Source: Desulfobacteraceae bacterium
GTDB lineage: Bacteria > Desulfobacterota > Desulfobacteria > Desulfobacterales > Desulfosalsimonadaceae
Direction of reading: 5' to 3'
Assembly: GCA_021737545.1 (NCBI GenBank)
Contig: JAIPDT010000006.1
Location: 1-44,791 of the forward strand
Length of the DNA: 44,791 nt
This document shows, piece after piece, positions 20,642 through 29,474 of the stretch; within the stretch, counting starts at the first letter, position 1; the number at the start of each line of letters is the position of its first letter. The position numbers and the translations under genes are program-made. The notes under the pieces were generated by a model. The model searched no databases, was not told where the DNA came from, and saw only the letters and a list, made by a program, of their open reading frames with translations.

Positions 20642-20789
20642 CGCCTGATCCGAAAAAATCCATAAAAGCGTACAGGACAAATCCGGGTTTTTTCCCGGCA
20701 ACCTCAATTAACCAACCTATAAACGCAATGCCTGCTTGACATTACATACCCGATATTTTAGTTAGATAAAAAACTTGTCTCCTCGGGGG

Positions 20790-20805
20790 TGTTTCATGTG
20801 AAACA
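20790..20805. promoter_or_regulatory. parS: parS-like centromere site (one mismatch)
   Basis: TGTTTCATGTGAAACA versus consensus TGTTTCACGTGAAACA. Confidence 0.82.
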
Positions 20806-20873
20806 TCCAGAGGGAGCAACACAGACATATTGCCCCTCTGTATACTTAATCCAGGGAAAAAAGAGGTTATATT

Positions 20874-21068
20874 TTGAGCATTCTGGGAATTATAAAAGCT
20901 GTTGCCGTACTATTGGCTGCAGGCATTCTCGGCAACTGGTTTCTGGCCGAGCTAAAAAAGTCTAAAATGCGCAAAGAGCCCTGGTATAAACCATACCTGT
21001 CACCACCGGGGCTGCTGATCTATTGTGCCCTGCTCCTGCCCCTTATAGTCTGGATAGCCGGCGGTTGA
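20874..21068 (+). CDS. Small membrane protein, function unknown, TTG start
   Basis: 64 aa, two hydrophobic segments; purine-rich aagagg upstream of TTG. Confidence 0.6.
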   Translation: MSILGIIKAVAVLLAAGILGNWFLAELKKSKMRKEPWYKPYLSPPGLLIYCALLLPLIVWIAGG

Positions 21069-21217
21069 GGCAATTCCAGGTGTATTCTCGGGCCGCGGAA
21101 TCAGCATATATCCCCCTCTTCTGATTTTTTTCGCTTTATCACCCCAACCGCGGGGCATGACTCGATTTTTTAAATGTCGGTGTCGATTTGTTGCAAAACC
21201 CTGTAAAAGGCGCCTTC

Positions 21218-21519
21218 TAAGTAACTTCAGAAAAAGTTACTGTTATAGCTCGCGGTCGGGGGAAACACTTCCAAGGAAATCCAAGGTCGGGGTCTGTTTA
21301 AAGCGACATTTGAGCGTTTTCTGAAAAGATTCAGCAAATGCCGGAGCGAAGGCACTTGATGAATCCCGAAAACGGTCAGGAGCAAAAAAATTGATCCCGA
21401 CCGCAGGACCTCCTTTTACGCAAAATAGAGCCGCGGCTGTGCAGACTGCTTTTCCCGGTCTTCGCATAAAGGAGCCCGCCTTGCCTGTATTCCAAAGTTT
21501 TTGCGAGCTAAGTTACTTA
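21218..21519. repeat. Possible MITE-like element
   Basis: TAAGTAACTT (21218-21227) and its exact reverse complement AAGTTACTTA (21510-21519) bracket ~300 bp. A second paired block AGCTCGC/GCGAGCT lies just inside each end. Confidence 0.45.
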
Positions 21520-21687
21520 CAAAAAAAATCTAATGCCAAAAATTTATTTATGCATTCATAAAACAAAGTAATGGCTGTTTCCGATTCCAGCAACTTTTAA
21601 AAAGGTACAAAATTTACTTTTACTCTTCCGTGTTTCAGTGTTCAACTTTATTAACGGCAAAACCGCCTTTAGACAAAGTCCCACCTT

Positions 21688-22044
21688 TTATTCTTCCTGC
21701 TCGCCGCCCTCTTCCCTGGCCAGCAAATTCCTGTACCAGTTTGCAAAATCAAACATACCTATATAGCGCTCGTCCTCGTTTATAATTCCAAGGCATATTT
21801 CCAAAGCCCCCTTGCGATAATCATGACCGTGACCGGAGGTATCCCGGGACTGAAAAAATTCACGGACAAGCTCATTCATGGTCCGCTTTGATCTGTCCAT
21901 CCGTATATCAAGCGGATCCTTGGGCTCCTCAAACGGATTCCAGTTATCATATCCCTTTTTCAGAATATGCTCCTGTCGACGCTGGGACATGCCGTCGAAT
22001 ATAGCCTGTTTCAAGACATTTTTCTCCTGGTCCGTCAAAGCCAT
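21688..22044 (-). CDS. Conserved-looking hypothetical protein
   Basis: 118 aa, MALTDQEKNVLKQAIFDGMSQRRQEHILKKGYDNWNPFEEPKDPLDIR; good RBS and close spacing to the next gene. Confidence 0.7.
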   Translation of the reverse strand: MALTDQEKNVLKQAIFDGMSQRRQEHILKKGYDNWNPFEEPKDPLDIRMDRSKRTMNELVREFFQSRDTSGHGHDYRKGALEICLGIINEDERYIGMFDFANWYRNLLAREEGGEQEE

Positions 22045-22054
22045 TACAACCTCC

Positions 22055-22744
22055 TTACGATTCCTCCTGGTCAGCAGCTATACCAAGGTATTCCTCATTA
22101 TAATCCGTCAGTAAAGCCATAGACACCGGAACCAGCACATCACTCATCTTCACATGCTTTGATCCTATGGCATTTACAAATTCTCCGGAAAGCCCGAGCA
22201 GCCGGTCGTGAAGTGCATCCATATTTATTGTCGTGTACTGCTCGCCATGAGTGAAACCTGTTTTGCCGCAGGTTCTGGCACTCCCGGCAATTGCGAGAGG
22301 CACGCCGTAAATCCTGCAGGCCACCGGGCGATAATCGTAAAGATCGCATAGATCTGATTTATTTAACAAAGGACAACGGATTCGTTGTTTTGCCATTTCT
22401 TCCACGACCTTTTCTTCGCTGGCTCCCTCGCGGGTTTTTTTAAATGCATCCCTTTTTAATTGATATATTTTCCTGTCAACTGCATTTGCTTTTTCAAGCA
22501 TTTCTTCTCTGGACCTGCCCGAAAAATTTCTATTAAAATGATAATTCAAATAAAATGCTTCTATCAGTGTAAGGTCAAAAAGCGCATAGCAGCAGTCGGT
22601 GCATTTTGGCTTGCATACAACCTCATCAGGATAAGCTTCCTTAATCCGCCTGAAGGCTTCATCAGCACTTGCGGCGATTGTTTCATATTTTTTAAAAAAC
22701 GGTGTAAAATCCAAATCCATGAGATATCCTCCTAGACCATGCAA
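22055..22744 (-). CDS. YkgJ-type cysteine cluster protein
   Basis: VVCKPKCTDCCYALFDLTLIEAFYL and CPLLNKSDLCDLYDYRPVACRIYGVP. Confidence 0.85.
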   Translation of the reverse strand: MHGLGGYLMDLDFTPFFKKYETIAASADEAFRRIKEAYPDEVVCKPKCTDCCYALFDLTLIEAFYLNYHFNRNFSGRSREEMLEKANAVDRKIYQLKRDAFKKTREGASEEKVVEEMAKQRIRCPLLNKSDLCDLYDYRPVACRIYGVPLAIAGSARTCGKTGFTHGEQYTTINMDALHDRLLGLSGEFVNAIGSKHVKMSDVLVPVSMALLTDYNEEYLGIAADQEES

Positions 22745-22763
22745 TCCCGCTTCCGGTCAAAAT

Positions 22764-22779
22764 TGTTTCACGTGAAACA
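22764..22779. promoter_or_regulatory. parS: parS centromere site (exact consensus)
   Basis: TGTTTCACGTGAAACA, identical to the ParB/Spo0J consensus. Confidence 0.93.
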
Positions 22780-22819
22780 CTCGGTATTAAGGATGTAAAC
22801 TCCGGCCAATCGGCAAAAC

Positions 22820-24241
22820 TCATTTACCGACACAATAACTATCAAAAATTCTGTCCAGAACGTCGGCGGAAACGTAACGGCCGGTAATTTCGTCTAAAGC
22901 ATAAACAGCCTCCCGCAAATCTATGGAGGCCAGTTCCAGGGAATGCGGGCGTTCAAGTGCCGAGACCGCCTGAGAGACCGACCTGTGCATTTTGTCAAGC
23001 AAAGTTTTCTGCCTCCAGTTCGGCACAAATTCAGGGTTTACTCCAGATGCAGATGCAGATGCCATGCCTGTCAAAGCATCAAGCAATTCGGACATTCCGT
23101 GGCCATAAAGAGCAGAAACAAAAACACAGGGGAAGGCATTCCATTCAGGAGACAACTGAAATTTTTTCTGCTCCTCCGGAAGGTCGGATTTGTTTACCAC
23201 AACAATCCGCCGATCCCGGGGCAACTCATCAAATATGCACAGATCCTCATGGCCCACAGAATGACCTGCATCTACCACAAACAGTATAATATCGGCGGAC
23301 CCGATATACTCGCGGGTCTTTTTGATTCCCAGGCGTTCCACCGCATCAGGGTCCTTCCGCAGACCGGCGGTATCCGCAAGAACAAGTGAAAACCCTTTTG
23401 CGATCAAGGAAGCCTCTATACAATCCCTTGTGGTGCCAGGGACATCGGTCACTATCGCACGTTCAGAATTAACCAGACAATTCAGAAGGCTGGATTTACC
23501 TACATTGGGCCCCCCGACTATTGTAACCCGAAGTCCGCCCCGCAAATACCGACCTGTTTCATATGAATTAATCAGCTCCTGAACAGGTTCAATCACCTTG
23601 GCGGATAAACTCCGGGTTAAACCGGAGGCATCTATTTCATCGCCTATTGCCTCAGGAAAATCGACTGCAGCCTCTATAGTGCCCAGCACGGACATAAGAG
23701 CATCCCTGATCGGGACAAGAAAAGAGTTAAGCCCGCCAGCAATCTGGGACACGGCCATATCTACAGCTGCATCCGAGGAGGCATTGATAAGATCGGCCAC
23801 GGCTTCGGCCTGAGTAAGATCTATCCGGCCGTTTATAAACGCCCGGCGGGTAAACTCCCCCGGCTGTGCGGGCCTTATCCCCTTTGAAATCAAAAGCTCC
23901 AGTATTTTGTTAAGAACCTTCGGCCCGGCATGGGCCTGGATCTCTACCACGTCCTCCCGCGTATAAGAGTAAGGCGCCCTCATAACTGCAAGCAAAACCT
24001 CGTCGAAAACACGTCCGCCCTCCGGATCAAAAACATAGCCATAGTAAAGGCGCCAGTTTTCGAGCGACTCCTCACTGCAGGCGCCAAAGCGGTTATCGGT
24101 ACCAGGGCCGCCGCGCCTGAACATAGAACACGCAATATTAACGGCCTCCGGCCCCGATAGTTTTATAACTCCTATGCCGCCAAACCCTTCCGGGGTCGCG
24201 ATAGCGCCTATGGTTGTGCGATCCATAGCTTCCGGACTCAT
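22820..24241 (-). CDS. mnmE: tRNA modification GTPase MnmE (TrmE)
   Basis: G1 GGPNVGKSSLLN, DVPGTTRD, DTAGLR, C-terminus IFDSYCVGK. Confidence 0.98.
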   Translation of the reverse strand: MSPEAMDRTTIGAIATPEGFGGIGVIKLSGPEAVNIACSMFRRGGPGTDNRFGACSEESLENWRLYYGYVFDPEGGRVFDEVLLAVMRAPYSYTREDVVEIQAHAGPKVLNKILELLISKGIRPAQPGEFTRRAFINGRIDLTQAEAVADLINASSDAAVDMAVSQIAGGLNSFLVPIRDALMSVLGTIEAAVDFPEAIGDEIDASGLTRSLSAKVIEPVQELINSYETGRYLRGGLRVTIVGGPNVGKSSLLNCLVNSERAIVTDVPGTTRDCIEASLIAKGFSLVLADTAGLRKDPDAVERLGIKKTREYIGSADIILFVVDAGHSVGHEDLCIFDELPRDRRIVVVNKSDLPEEQKKFQLSPEWNAFPCVFVSALYGHGMSELLDALTGMASASASGVNPEFVPNWRQKTLLDKMHRSVSQAVSALERPHSLELASIDLREAVYALDEITGRYVSADVLDRIFDSYCVGK

Positions 24242-25071
24242 TGATTTCCGGATTTTGTACGTCCGGGCCGGCCTTTTTTCTTGGGCATTATCAAAAGCTT
24301 GCGCAAATCGCCATTTCCGATGCTTTGAGTTCGAACTTCACGATTTTCCTTCAAGCTAAGATGCACAACGCGACGGTCCTGGGCATTAATGCGGTTTATC
24401 ACCATCGGTTTCCCGGTCTGCAGAGCTTTTTCCGCTAGACGGGATGCAAGGGATGTCAATTCGGAGCGACGTTTTTGCAAATATCCTTCCACGTCGATTT
24501 CTATAGAAACGGCGGACCCAAACCACTTATACACACCTTTTTCCACCAAGTAATAAACGGCATCCAGTGTCTGGCCGTGCTTGCCAATCAAACGGGCGCT
24601 GTCACCGCCATGAATCTCAAAGCGAATCGCCTCGCCTTCATCCTTGACCGAGATCTCCGACTCCGGGGAAATAAGCGAAATCACCCGATCTAAAAACCCG
24701 GTCACCCAATCGGCAATAGCCTTGCGAGTTTCAGCTCCCTGTGCGGAAGAAGAAGCCGTTTCCAGCGGCTCCTCAACTTCGGCAGAAGGGCCGAAAGTCT
24801 CGTCTACAAGAGCGGAAGCGGATTTGTCGCCTCCTGAGTCATCAGATGTGTGCTGGGCATTCTTTTCTTCTTCTTGCAGTGCCTGTGCCGGTTCTTCCGG
24901 CAAGGAAACGCGGATGACAGCTTTTTTTGCGCCGACTAACCCGAAAATCCCACTGGATCCATGGGAAATAATGTCATATCGCAGCTGTTCGGGCTCGAGT
25001 CCAAGCTCACTGCAGGCTCTTTCAACGGCTTTTTCAACGTTTTTTTCTTCAAAATCCCTGTATTCACGCAT
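24238..25071 (-). CDS. jag: RNA-binding protein Jag/KhpB (Jag_N-KH-R3H)
   Basis: Jag_N start, ARLIGKHGQTLDAVYYLV KH motif, R3H region PMVINRINAQDRRVVHLSL. Confidence 0.94.
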   Translation of the reverse strand: MREYRDFEEKNVEKAVERACSELGLEPEQLRYDIISHGSSGIFGLVGAKKAVIRVSLPEEPAQALQEEEKNAQHTSDDSGGDKSASALVDETFGPSAEVEEPLETASSSAQGAETRKAIADWVTGFLDRVISLISPESEISVKDEGEAIRFEIHGGDSARLIGKHGQTLDAVYYLVEKGVYKWFGSAVSIEIDVEGYLQKRRSELTSLASRLAEKALQTGKPMVINRINAQDRRVVHLSLKENREVRTQSIGNGDLRKLLIMPKKKGRPGRTKSGNQ

Positions 25072-25088
25072 GAATAAAGGCCTCCAAA

Positions 25089-26756
25089 TTAGACTATTTT
25101 CCGGGTTACATGGTACTGCTGGGCGATCGAGAGCACATTGTTAGTTAACCAGTATAGCACCAGCCCTGAAGGAAAGTTTATAAATATCACCGTGAATATA
25201 AGAGGCATCAACATCATCATTTTAGCCTGGGAAGGGTCTCCCGGCGGAGGTGAAAGTTTCTGCTGCAAAAACATGGTTGCTCCCATAATGACGGTTAGCA
25301 CCGGGATGCCGTAGGGGGGGGCCATAAACGGTACAGTGATATCAAACCGAAAAAGCCTGTCAGGTGCGGAGAGGTCGTTAATCCAGAGCATAAACGGTGC
25401 ATGGCGTAACTCGATTGATTCATAGAGCATACGGTAAAAAGCGATAAAAACCGGTATTTGAACAACCATGGGAAGGCACCCGCTCATGGGGTTAACCTTG
25501 TAAGTCTTATAGAGGCGCATAACCTCTTCGTTCATCTTTTTCTTGTCGTCTTTGTATTTCTTACGAAGCTCAGCCATCATGGGCTGGAGCCTTTTCATTT
25601 CAGCCATGGAACGATAACTCTTGTTGCCCAGCGGCCAAAAAATAATTTTGAAAATAATTGTAAGCAGAATAATTGCGACTCCGTAATTGGAGACCACGTG
25701 ATTATGGATCTGATTCATAAGCCACAGACACGGCCTGGCAATAATGTCAAAAAAACCGAAATTGATCACCCTGTCCAGATCATGGCCGAAAGCCTTGAGT
25801 TCGGACATGCGCTTGGGGCCCATAAACAAGTCGTAGGAGACTTGACGACTTTCTCCCGGCGCAAGGGATTGCCCGGGCTGCAAATAAGCGACCCTCAAAA
25901 TTTCCGGGTTCTTATCCAGACTCAGATGCAACTCGGTCTTCGCCGGATCGGCGGGTACCAATGCAGTCATGAAATACCGGTCTTCTATGCCGGCCCACCT
26001 GATTTTACCCGAATAAACGCTTTTATCCTCAATATCGTCAACATCGATCTCTTCCAAGTCCTGGTCTATGTAGGCAAACGGACCCTGGAAAACAAAAGTA
26101 CTGCCTTTCGGAGGCGGATTTGTCATTTCCAAGGCAAGATCCGAGGGAATGGAACCTTCCGATCGGTTGACGATGTTTACAGTAAGACCAACTTTGTAGC
26201 TGCCCGGATAAAATGTGTAGCGTTTCTCAAGTGTAAGCCCCTCTTCGGTCCGCCAGTAAAACGAGATTGCCTCGGCTTTATCTTTTACACTTAGATCTTT
26301 TGAATCAAAATCGGTGGCAAACAGAGCTTGCGAGGCATCCGGCAGCCCGGGGCCAGCAAAACGCACAAGCGCTGTTCCGGAGCGGTTTTCTTCAGGGACT
26401 ATAACCTTGCGTTGACCGTCATTCTGCATGTCCTCCTTATATTGCTTAAGAACGAATCGCTTAATTGCAGCACCTTTTTCCGAGATTTCAGCCCGGTACA
26501 AATCAGTTTCAACAGATATCGTCTTAATTTTCCCGCCCGAAACCTCGACCGGCTCCGGGGTATCCTGCTTGGCCGGCTCCTCGGTCACTTGCTTTGCAAC
26601 ATGCTCCTGCTTTTCAGGTGACGGCTGTTTTTTTGTTTCGCTCTGCTCGGGCGCTTTAGGCGGCTCCACTTGCTTTTCAGGCACAAACACCAGCTCCCAC
26701 AGCATAAAGACCATGATTGTCAGCACGATGGCCGACAACAAACGAACGTGTTCCAT
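25089..26756 (-). CDS. yidC: Membrane protein insertase YidC
   Basis: Periplasmic domain plus 60KD_IMP domain (YGVAIILLTIIFKIIFWPLGNKSYRSMAEMKRLQP). Confidence 0.98.
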   Translation of the reverse strand: MEHVRLLSAIVLTIMVFMLWELVFVPEKQVEPPKAPEQSETKKQPSPEKQEHVAKQVTEEPAKQDTPEPVEVSGGKIKTISVETDLYRAEISEKGAAIKRFVLKQYKEDMQNDGQRKVIVPEENRSGTALVRFAGPGLPDASQALFATDFDSKDLSVKDKAEAISFYWRTEEGLTLEKRYTFYPGSYKVGLTVNIVNRSEGSIPSDLALEMTNPPPKGSTFVFQGPFAYIDQDLEEIDVDDIEDKSVYSGKIRWAGIEDRYFMTALVPADPAKTELHLSLDKNPEILRVAYLQPGQSLAPGESRQVSYDLFMGPKRMSELKAFGHDLDRVINFGFFDIIARPCLWLMNQIHNHVVSNYGVAIILLTIIFKIIFWPLGNKSYRSMAEMKRLQPMMAELRKKYKDDKKKMNEEVMRLYKTYKVNPMSGCLPMVVQIPVFIAFYRMLYESIELRHAPFMLWINDLSAPDRLFRFDITVPFMAPPYGIPVLTVIMGATMFLQQKLSPPPGDPSQAKMMMLMPLIFTVIFINFPSGLVLYWLTNNVLSIAQQYHVTRKIV

Positions 26757-26929
26757 GTCAACTCCTGGTTCAAGACTAAGTAGCTAAGTACTCGTATTCG
26801 ATCTCCGGACTTAAACGCGAAGACAGACTTTTTCCGATCCGCCAAACTTCTAAAAGGGAGGATGGCGCTCAAGGGCTGCAAGTCAACAGGGATTCACCGG
26901 AGAAAAGCTGCAAACAGGCTTGCTTCTTT

Positions 26930-27217
26930 TCAATCCTGCAAGACTGTCCGCTCCGGTCCGGAAGCATCACTGTGATGACAGTTTACGGCATTCAAGAGGT
27001 CTTCCGGAACAGGGTCAAATCCACCGGGACAAAATGGATGGCATTTCACCAAGCGCTTGACAGTCAGCCATCCTCCCCGGACAGCACCGAACCGTTGGAT
27101 AGATTCGCAGGCATATTCGGAACAGGTCGGATAGAACCGGCATCTTGGTCCAATGATAGGTGAAAGCAGCGCCTGGTAAAGTTTTATAATAAACAGCAGA
27201 AGATACTTAATTTGCAT
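26930..27217 (-). CDS. yidD: Membrane protein insertion efficiency factor YidD
   Basis: [44 protein letters not shown]. Start placed at ATG 27217, overlapping the rnpA stop. Confidence 0.95.
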   Translation of the reverse strand: MQIKYLLLFIIKLYQALLSPIIGPRCRFYPTCSEYACESIQRFGAVRGGWLTVKRLVKCHPFCPGGFDPVPEDLLNAVNCHHSDASGPERTVLQD

Positions 27218-27569
27218 ACCCCCCAATTTTTCTGAACAGTTGCTGCAATGCAGTGAAAACCTCCCGAGCTGACGCATCAGCAGACGCTCTTTTAGCAATT
27301 ACGTTAATATCAACCCCGGTACCGAGCAAATTGCGATTTTGTCTGAAATATTCACGAACCAGCCTCTTAATCCTGTTGCGGGCAACAGCATTGCCGATCT
27401 TTTTGGTTACAGTTATGCCAAGCCGCGTATGGGCGAGTTTATTGTTCTGAAACGCCACGACAAAGTATCTGTTGCCGACACTTTTACCCTGCCTCGATAA
27501 ACAGAGAAATTCAAACCGCTTAAGCAACCGGTCACGCTTCCGGAGCCCCCTGCCTGACGGAAGGATCAA
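27207..27569 (-). CDS. rnpA: Ribonuclease P protein component (conservative TTG start; ORF stays open to ATG 27716)
   Basis: [24 protein letters not shown]...[28 protein letters not shown]. Confidence 0.93.
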   Translation of the reverse strand: MILPSGRGLRKRDRLLKRFEFLCLSRQGKSVGNRYFVVAFQNNKLAHTRLGITVTKKIGNAVARNRIKRLVREYFRQNRNLLGTGVDINVIAKRASADASAREVFTALQQLFRKIGGYAN

Positions 27570-27700
27570 ACCGACAGCCGCTTGCGGCCCTTGGCCCTTC
27601 TCCGATTTATGATCCTCCTGCCCTGTCTGGTGGCCATCCTTTTTAAAAAACCGTGTGTTCTGACCCTTTTTATTCTGCTGGGCTGATATGTCCGTTTCAT
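27566..27700 (-). CDS. rpmH: 50S ribosomal protein L34 (absent from ORF track)
   Basis: Hand translation: [53 protein letters not shown] just upstream. Confidence 0.98.
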   Translation of the reverse strand: MKRTYQPSRIKRVRTHGFLKRMATRQGRRIINRRRAKGRKRLSV

Positions 27701-27781
27701 TTTTCCACCTTTTCATAACATCTGTTAAACTATAAATAACGCGCGTAAAGCTTCATGAAAATTCGAATATGAATCAAAGGA

Positions 27782-27811
27782 TTGTTAGACCAACATAATC
27801 ATTTTTGTCAA
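27782..27811 (-). promoter_or_regulatory. Sigma70-like promoter for rpmH operon
   Basis: Minus strand TTGACA (27811-27806), 18-nt spacer, TAACAA (27787-27782). Confidence 0.45.
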
Positions 27812-27914
27812 GATTCAAATTTAATAACTTTGAAAAACTACATGAAATTTTTACTTTGCCTTCTCAAAATCGGGTTTTTAAGAAACCATCAGATTTGCTC
27901 TCCCCCCAAAGAAC

Positions 27915-29474
27915 CTATCGAACTTCGGTAATCTCGTATTGTTCCAGATGATAGTTATCATCAGGATATATGACGATTTGGCAGCCGATCCTGTCTTCAA
28001 GCATTGAGATGAGCCCGCTTTCCTGACCAAGCAAAAGATCGGCGATAACAGGATGGACTTTGAGGTGGATTCCGCTGCTGTCGGGCTCTGCTCCCTTCCG
28101 GCAGACATCCCGAAAAATATTGTAGCATACGGTTCTTCGGGAAAGCAGCATACCTTCGCCCTCACAGTAGAAACAGGGCTCGCACAGCATCCGGGGAAGG
28201 GATTTGACCACCCTTTTACGCGTCATCTGTATCAGGCCCATGTCTGACATGGGAAGCACGTTGGTCTTGGCCTTGTCCCTGCTCAAAGCTTCCTGTAAAG
28301 TATTATATACCTTTTCCTGATCAGCCCTGCTTTCCATGTCTATGAAATCAATGATAATTATACCTCCCAGATTGCGCAGTCTGATTTGATAGGCGATTTC
28401 CTTTACCGCCTCCAGATTGGTCTTTAGTACGGTTTCAGCAAAGTTGCGCTTGCCAACGTAGCGACCAGTGTTCACATCAATGGCTACCAGAGCTTCGGTA
28501 ATTTCAATTATGATATAGCCGCCGCATTTAAGCCAGACCTTCTTTTTCAATGCCCTTTGGATATCGATTTCCAAATTATAAGCGTCAAAAATGGGCTCGC
28601 TTCCGGTATACTGAACTACAGAGTTTCCCAACCTCGGCATGAACTTTTCTATAAAGTTGCGTACCGTCTTATAAACTGCGGGAGAATCAATGGTTACCTT
28701 GTCGGCCTCGTGAGCCAATAAATCGCGTACGCAGCGAAGAGTGACGGTAAGCTCCTCATGGAGCAGGGCGGGCGAGGATTCCTCCTGATATCGCTGCTGA
28801 ATATCATTCCACAGGTTATCTAAAAACTCCATTTCCCGGGCAAGCACCTCACGGTCTACTCCCTCGCCTGCTGTGCGCACTATATAGCCGTAAGAACGGG
28901 TGCGCATATCTTCTGCCATTTCCTTTAGTCGTATCCGCTCGGATTCGTCGGTGATTCTACGGGAAATGCCGATATGATCCACAGAAGGCATCAGCACCAG
29001 AAACCTCCCGGGAAGGGAAACACAGGTCGTAAGCCGCGCGCCCTTGCTTCCTATGGGAGAACGCGCCACCTGAACCAATATTTCCTGGCCTTCCTTTAAA
29101 ACCTCTTCAATCGGTCGTCGATCCGGACGAGGGGTTCGGGAGGCAAAAGCGGAAATCGGGCCGTTATCCTCGATCAGGCCCACGGCCTCTTCCTCAAAGC
29201 ATGTATTTTCATTATTAATATACACTCCTTCGGGAGGAGAAGCTTGTCCGTTTAATACATCATCCACATAGATAAAAGCCGCCTGCTTTAAGCCGGCCTC
29301 CACAAAAGCAGCCTGCATGCCGGGCAAAACTCTCTGAATGCGCCCTTTGTAGATATTTCCGGCGATATTGCTCTCATCCTGGCGTTCCACATAAATTTCG
29401 GTCAAAACGCTGTTTTCCAGCAAGGCCACCCGAATTTCGGGGCCGAGCGCGTTTATGATGAGTTCCTTATCCAT
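27915..29474 (-). CDS. rng: Ribonuclease G/E family
   Basis: S1-like IYKGRIQRVLPGMQAAFVEAGLKQAAFIYVDDV; IIIIDFIDM; CEPCFYCEGEG zinc link; 519 aa. Confidence 0.95.
   Translation of the reverse strand: MDKELIINALGPEIRVALLENSVLTEIYVERQDESNIAGNIYKGRIQRVLPGMQAAFVEAGLKQAAFIYVDDVLNGQASPPEGVYINNENTCFEEEAVGLIEDNGPISAFASRTPRPDRRPIEEVLKEGQEILVQVARSPIGSKGARLTTCVSLPGRFLVLMPSVDHIGISRRITDESERIRLKEMAEDMRTRSYGYIVRTAGEGVDREVLAREMEFLDNLWNDIQQRYQEESSPALLHEELTVTLRCVRDLLAHEADKVTIDSPAVYKTVRNFIEKFMPRLGNSVVQYTGSEPIFDAYNLEIDIQRALKKKVWLKCGGYIIIEITEALVAIDVNTGRYVGKRNFAETVLKTNLEAVKEIAYQIRLRNLGGIIIIDFIDMESRADQEKVYNTLQEALSRDKAKTNVLPMSDMGLIQMTRKRVVKSLPRMLCEPCFYCEGEGMLLSRRTVCYNIFRDVCRKGAEPDSSGIHLKVHPVIADLLLGQESGLISMLEDRIGCQIVIYPDDNYHLEQYEITEVR

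Noticed and set aside
25458-26294. 278-aa + strand ORF opposite yidC
   Set aside because: Antisense shadow of a confidently identified yidC; no domain signature.
27717-27914. Possible oriC upstream of rpmH
   Set aside because: AT-rich and in a classic neighbourhood, but no DnaA boxes (TTATCCACA-like) and no dnaA were seen.
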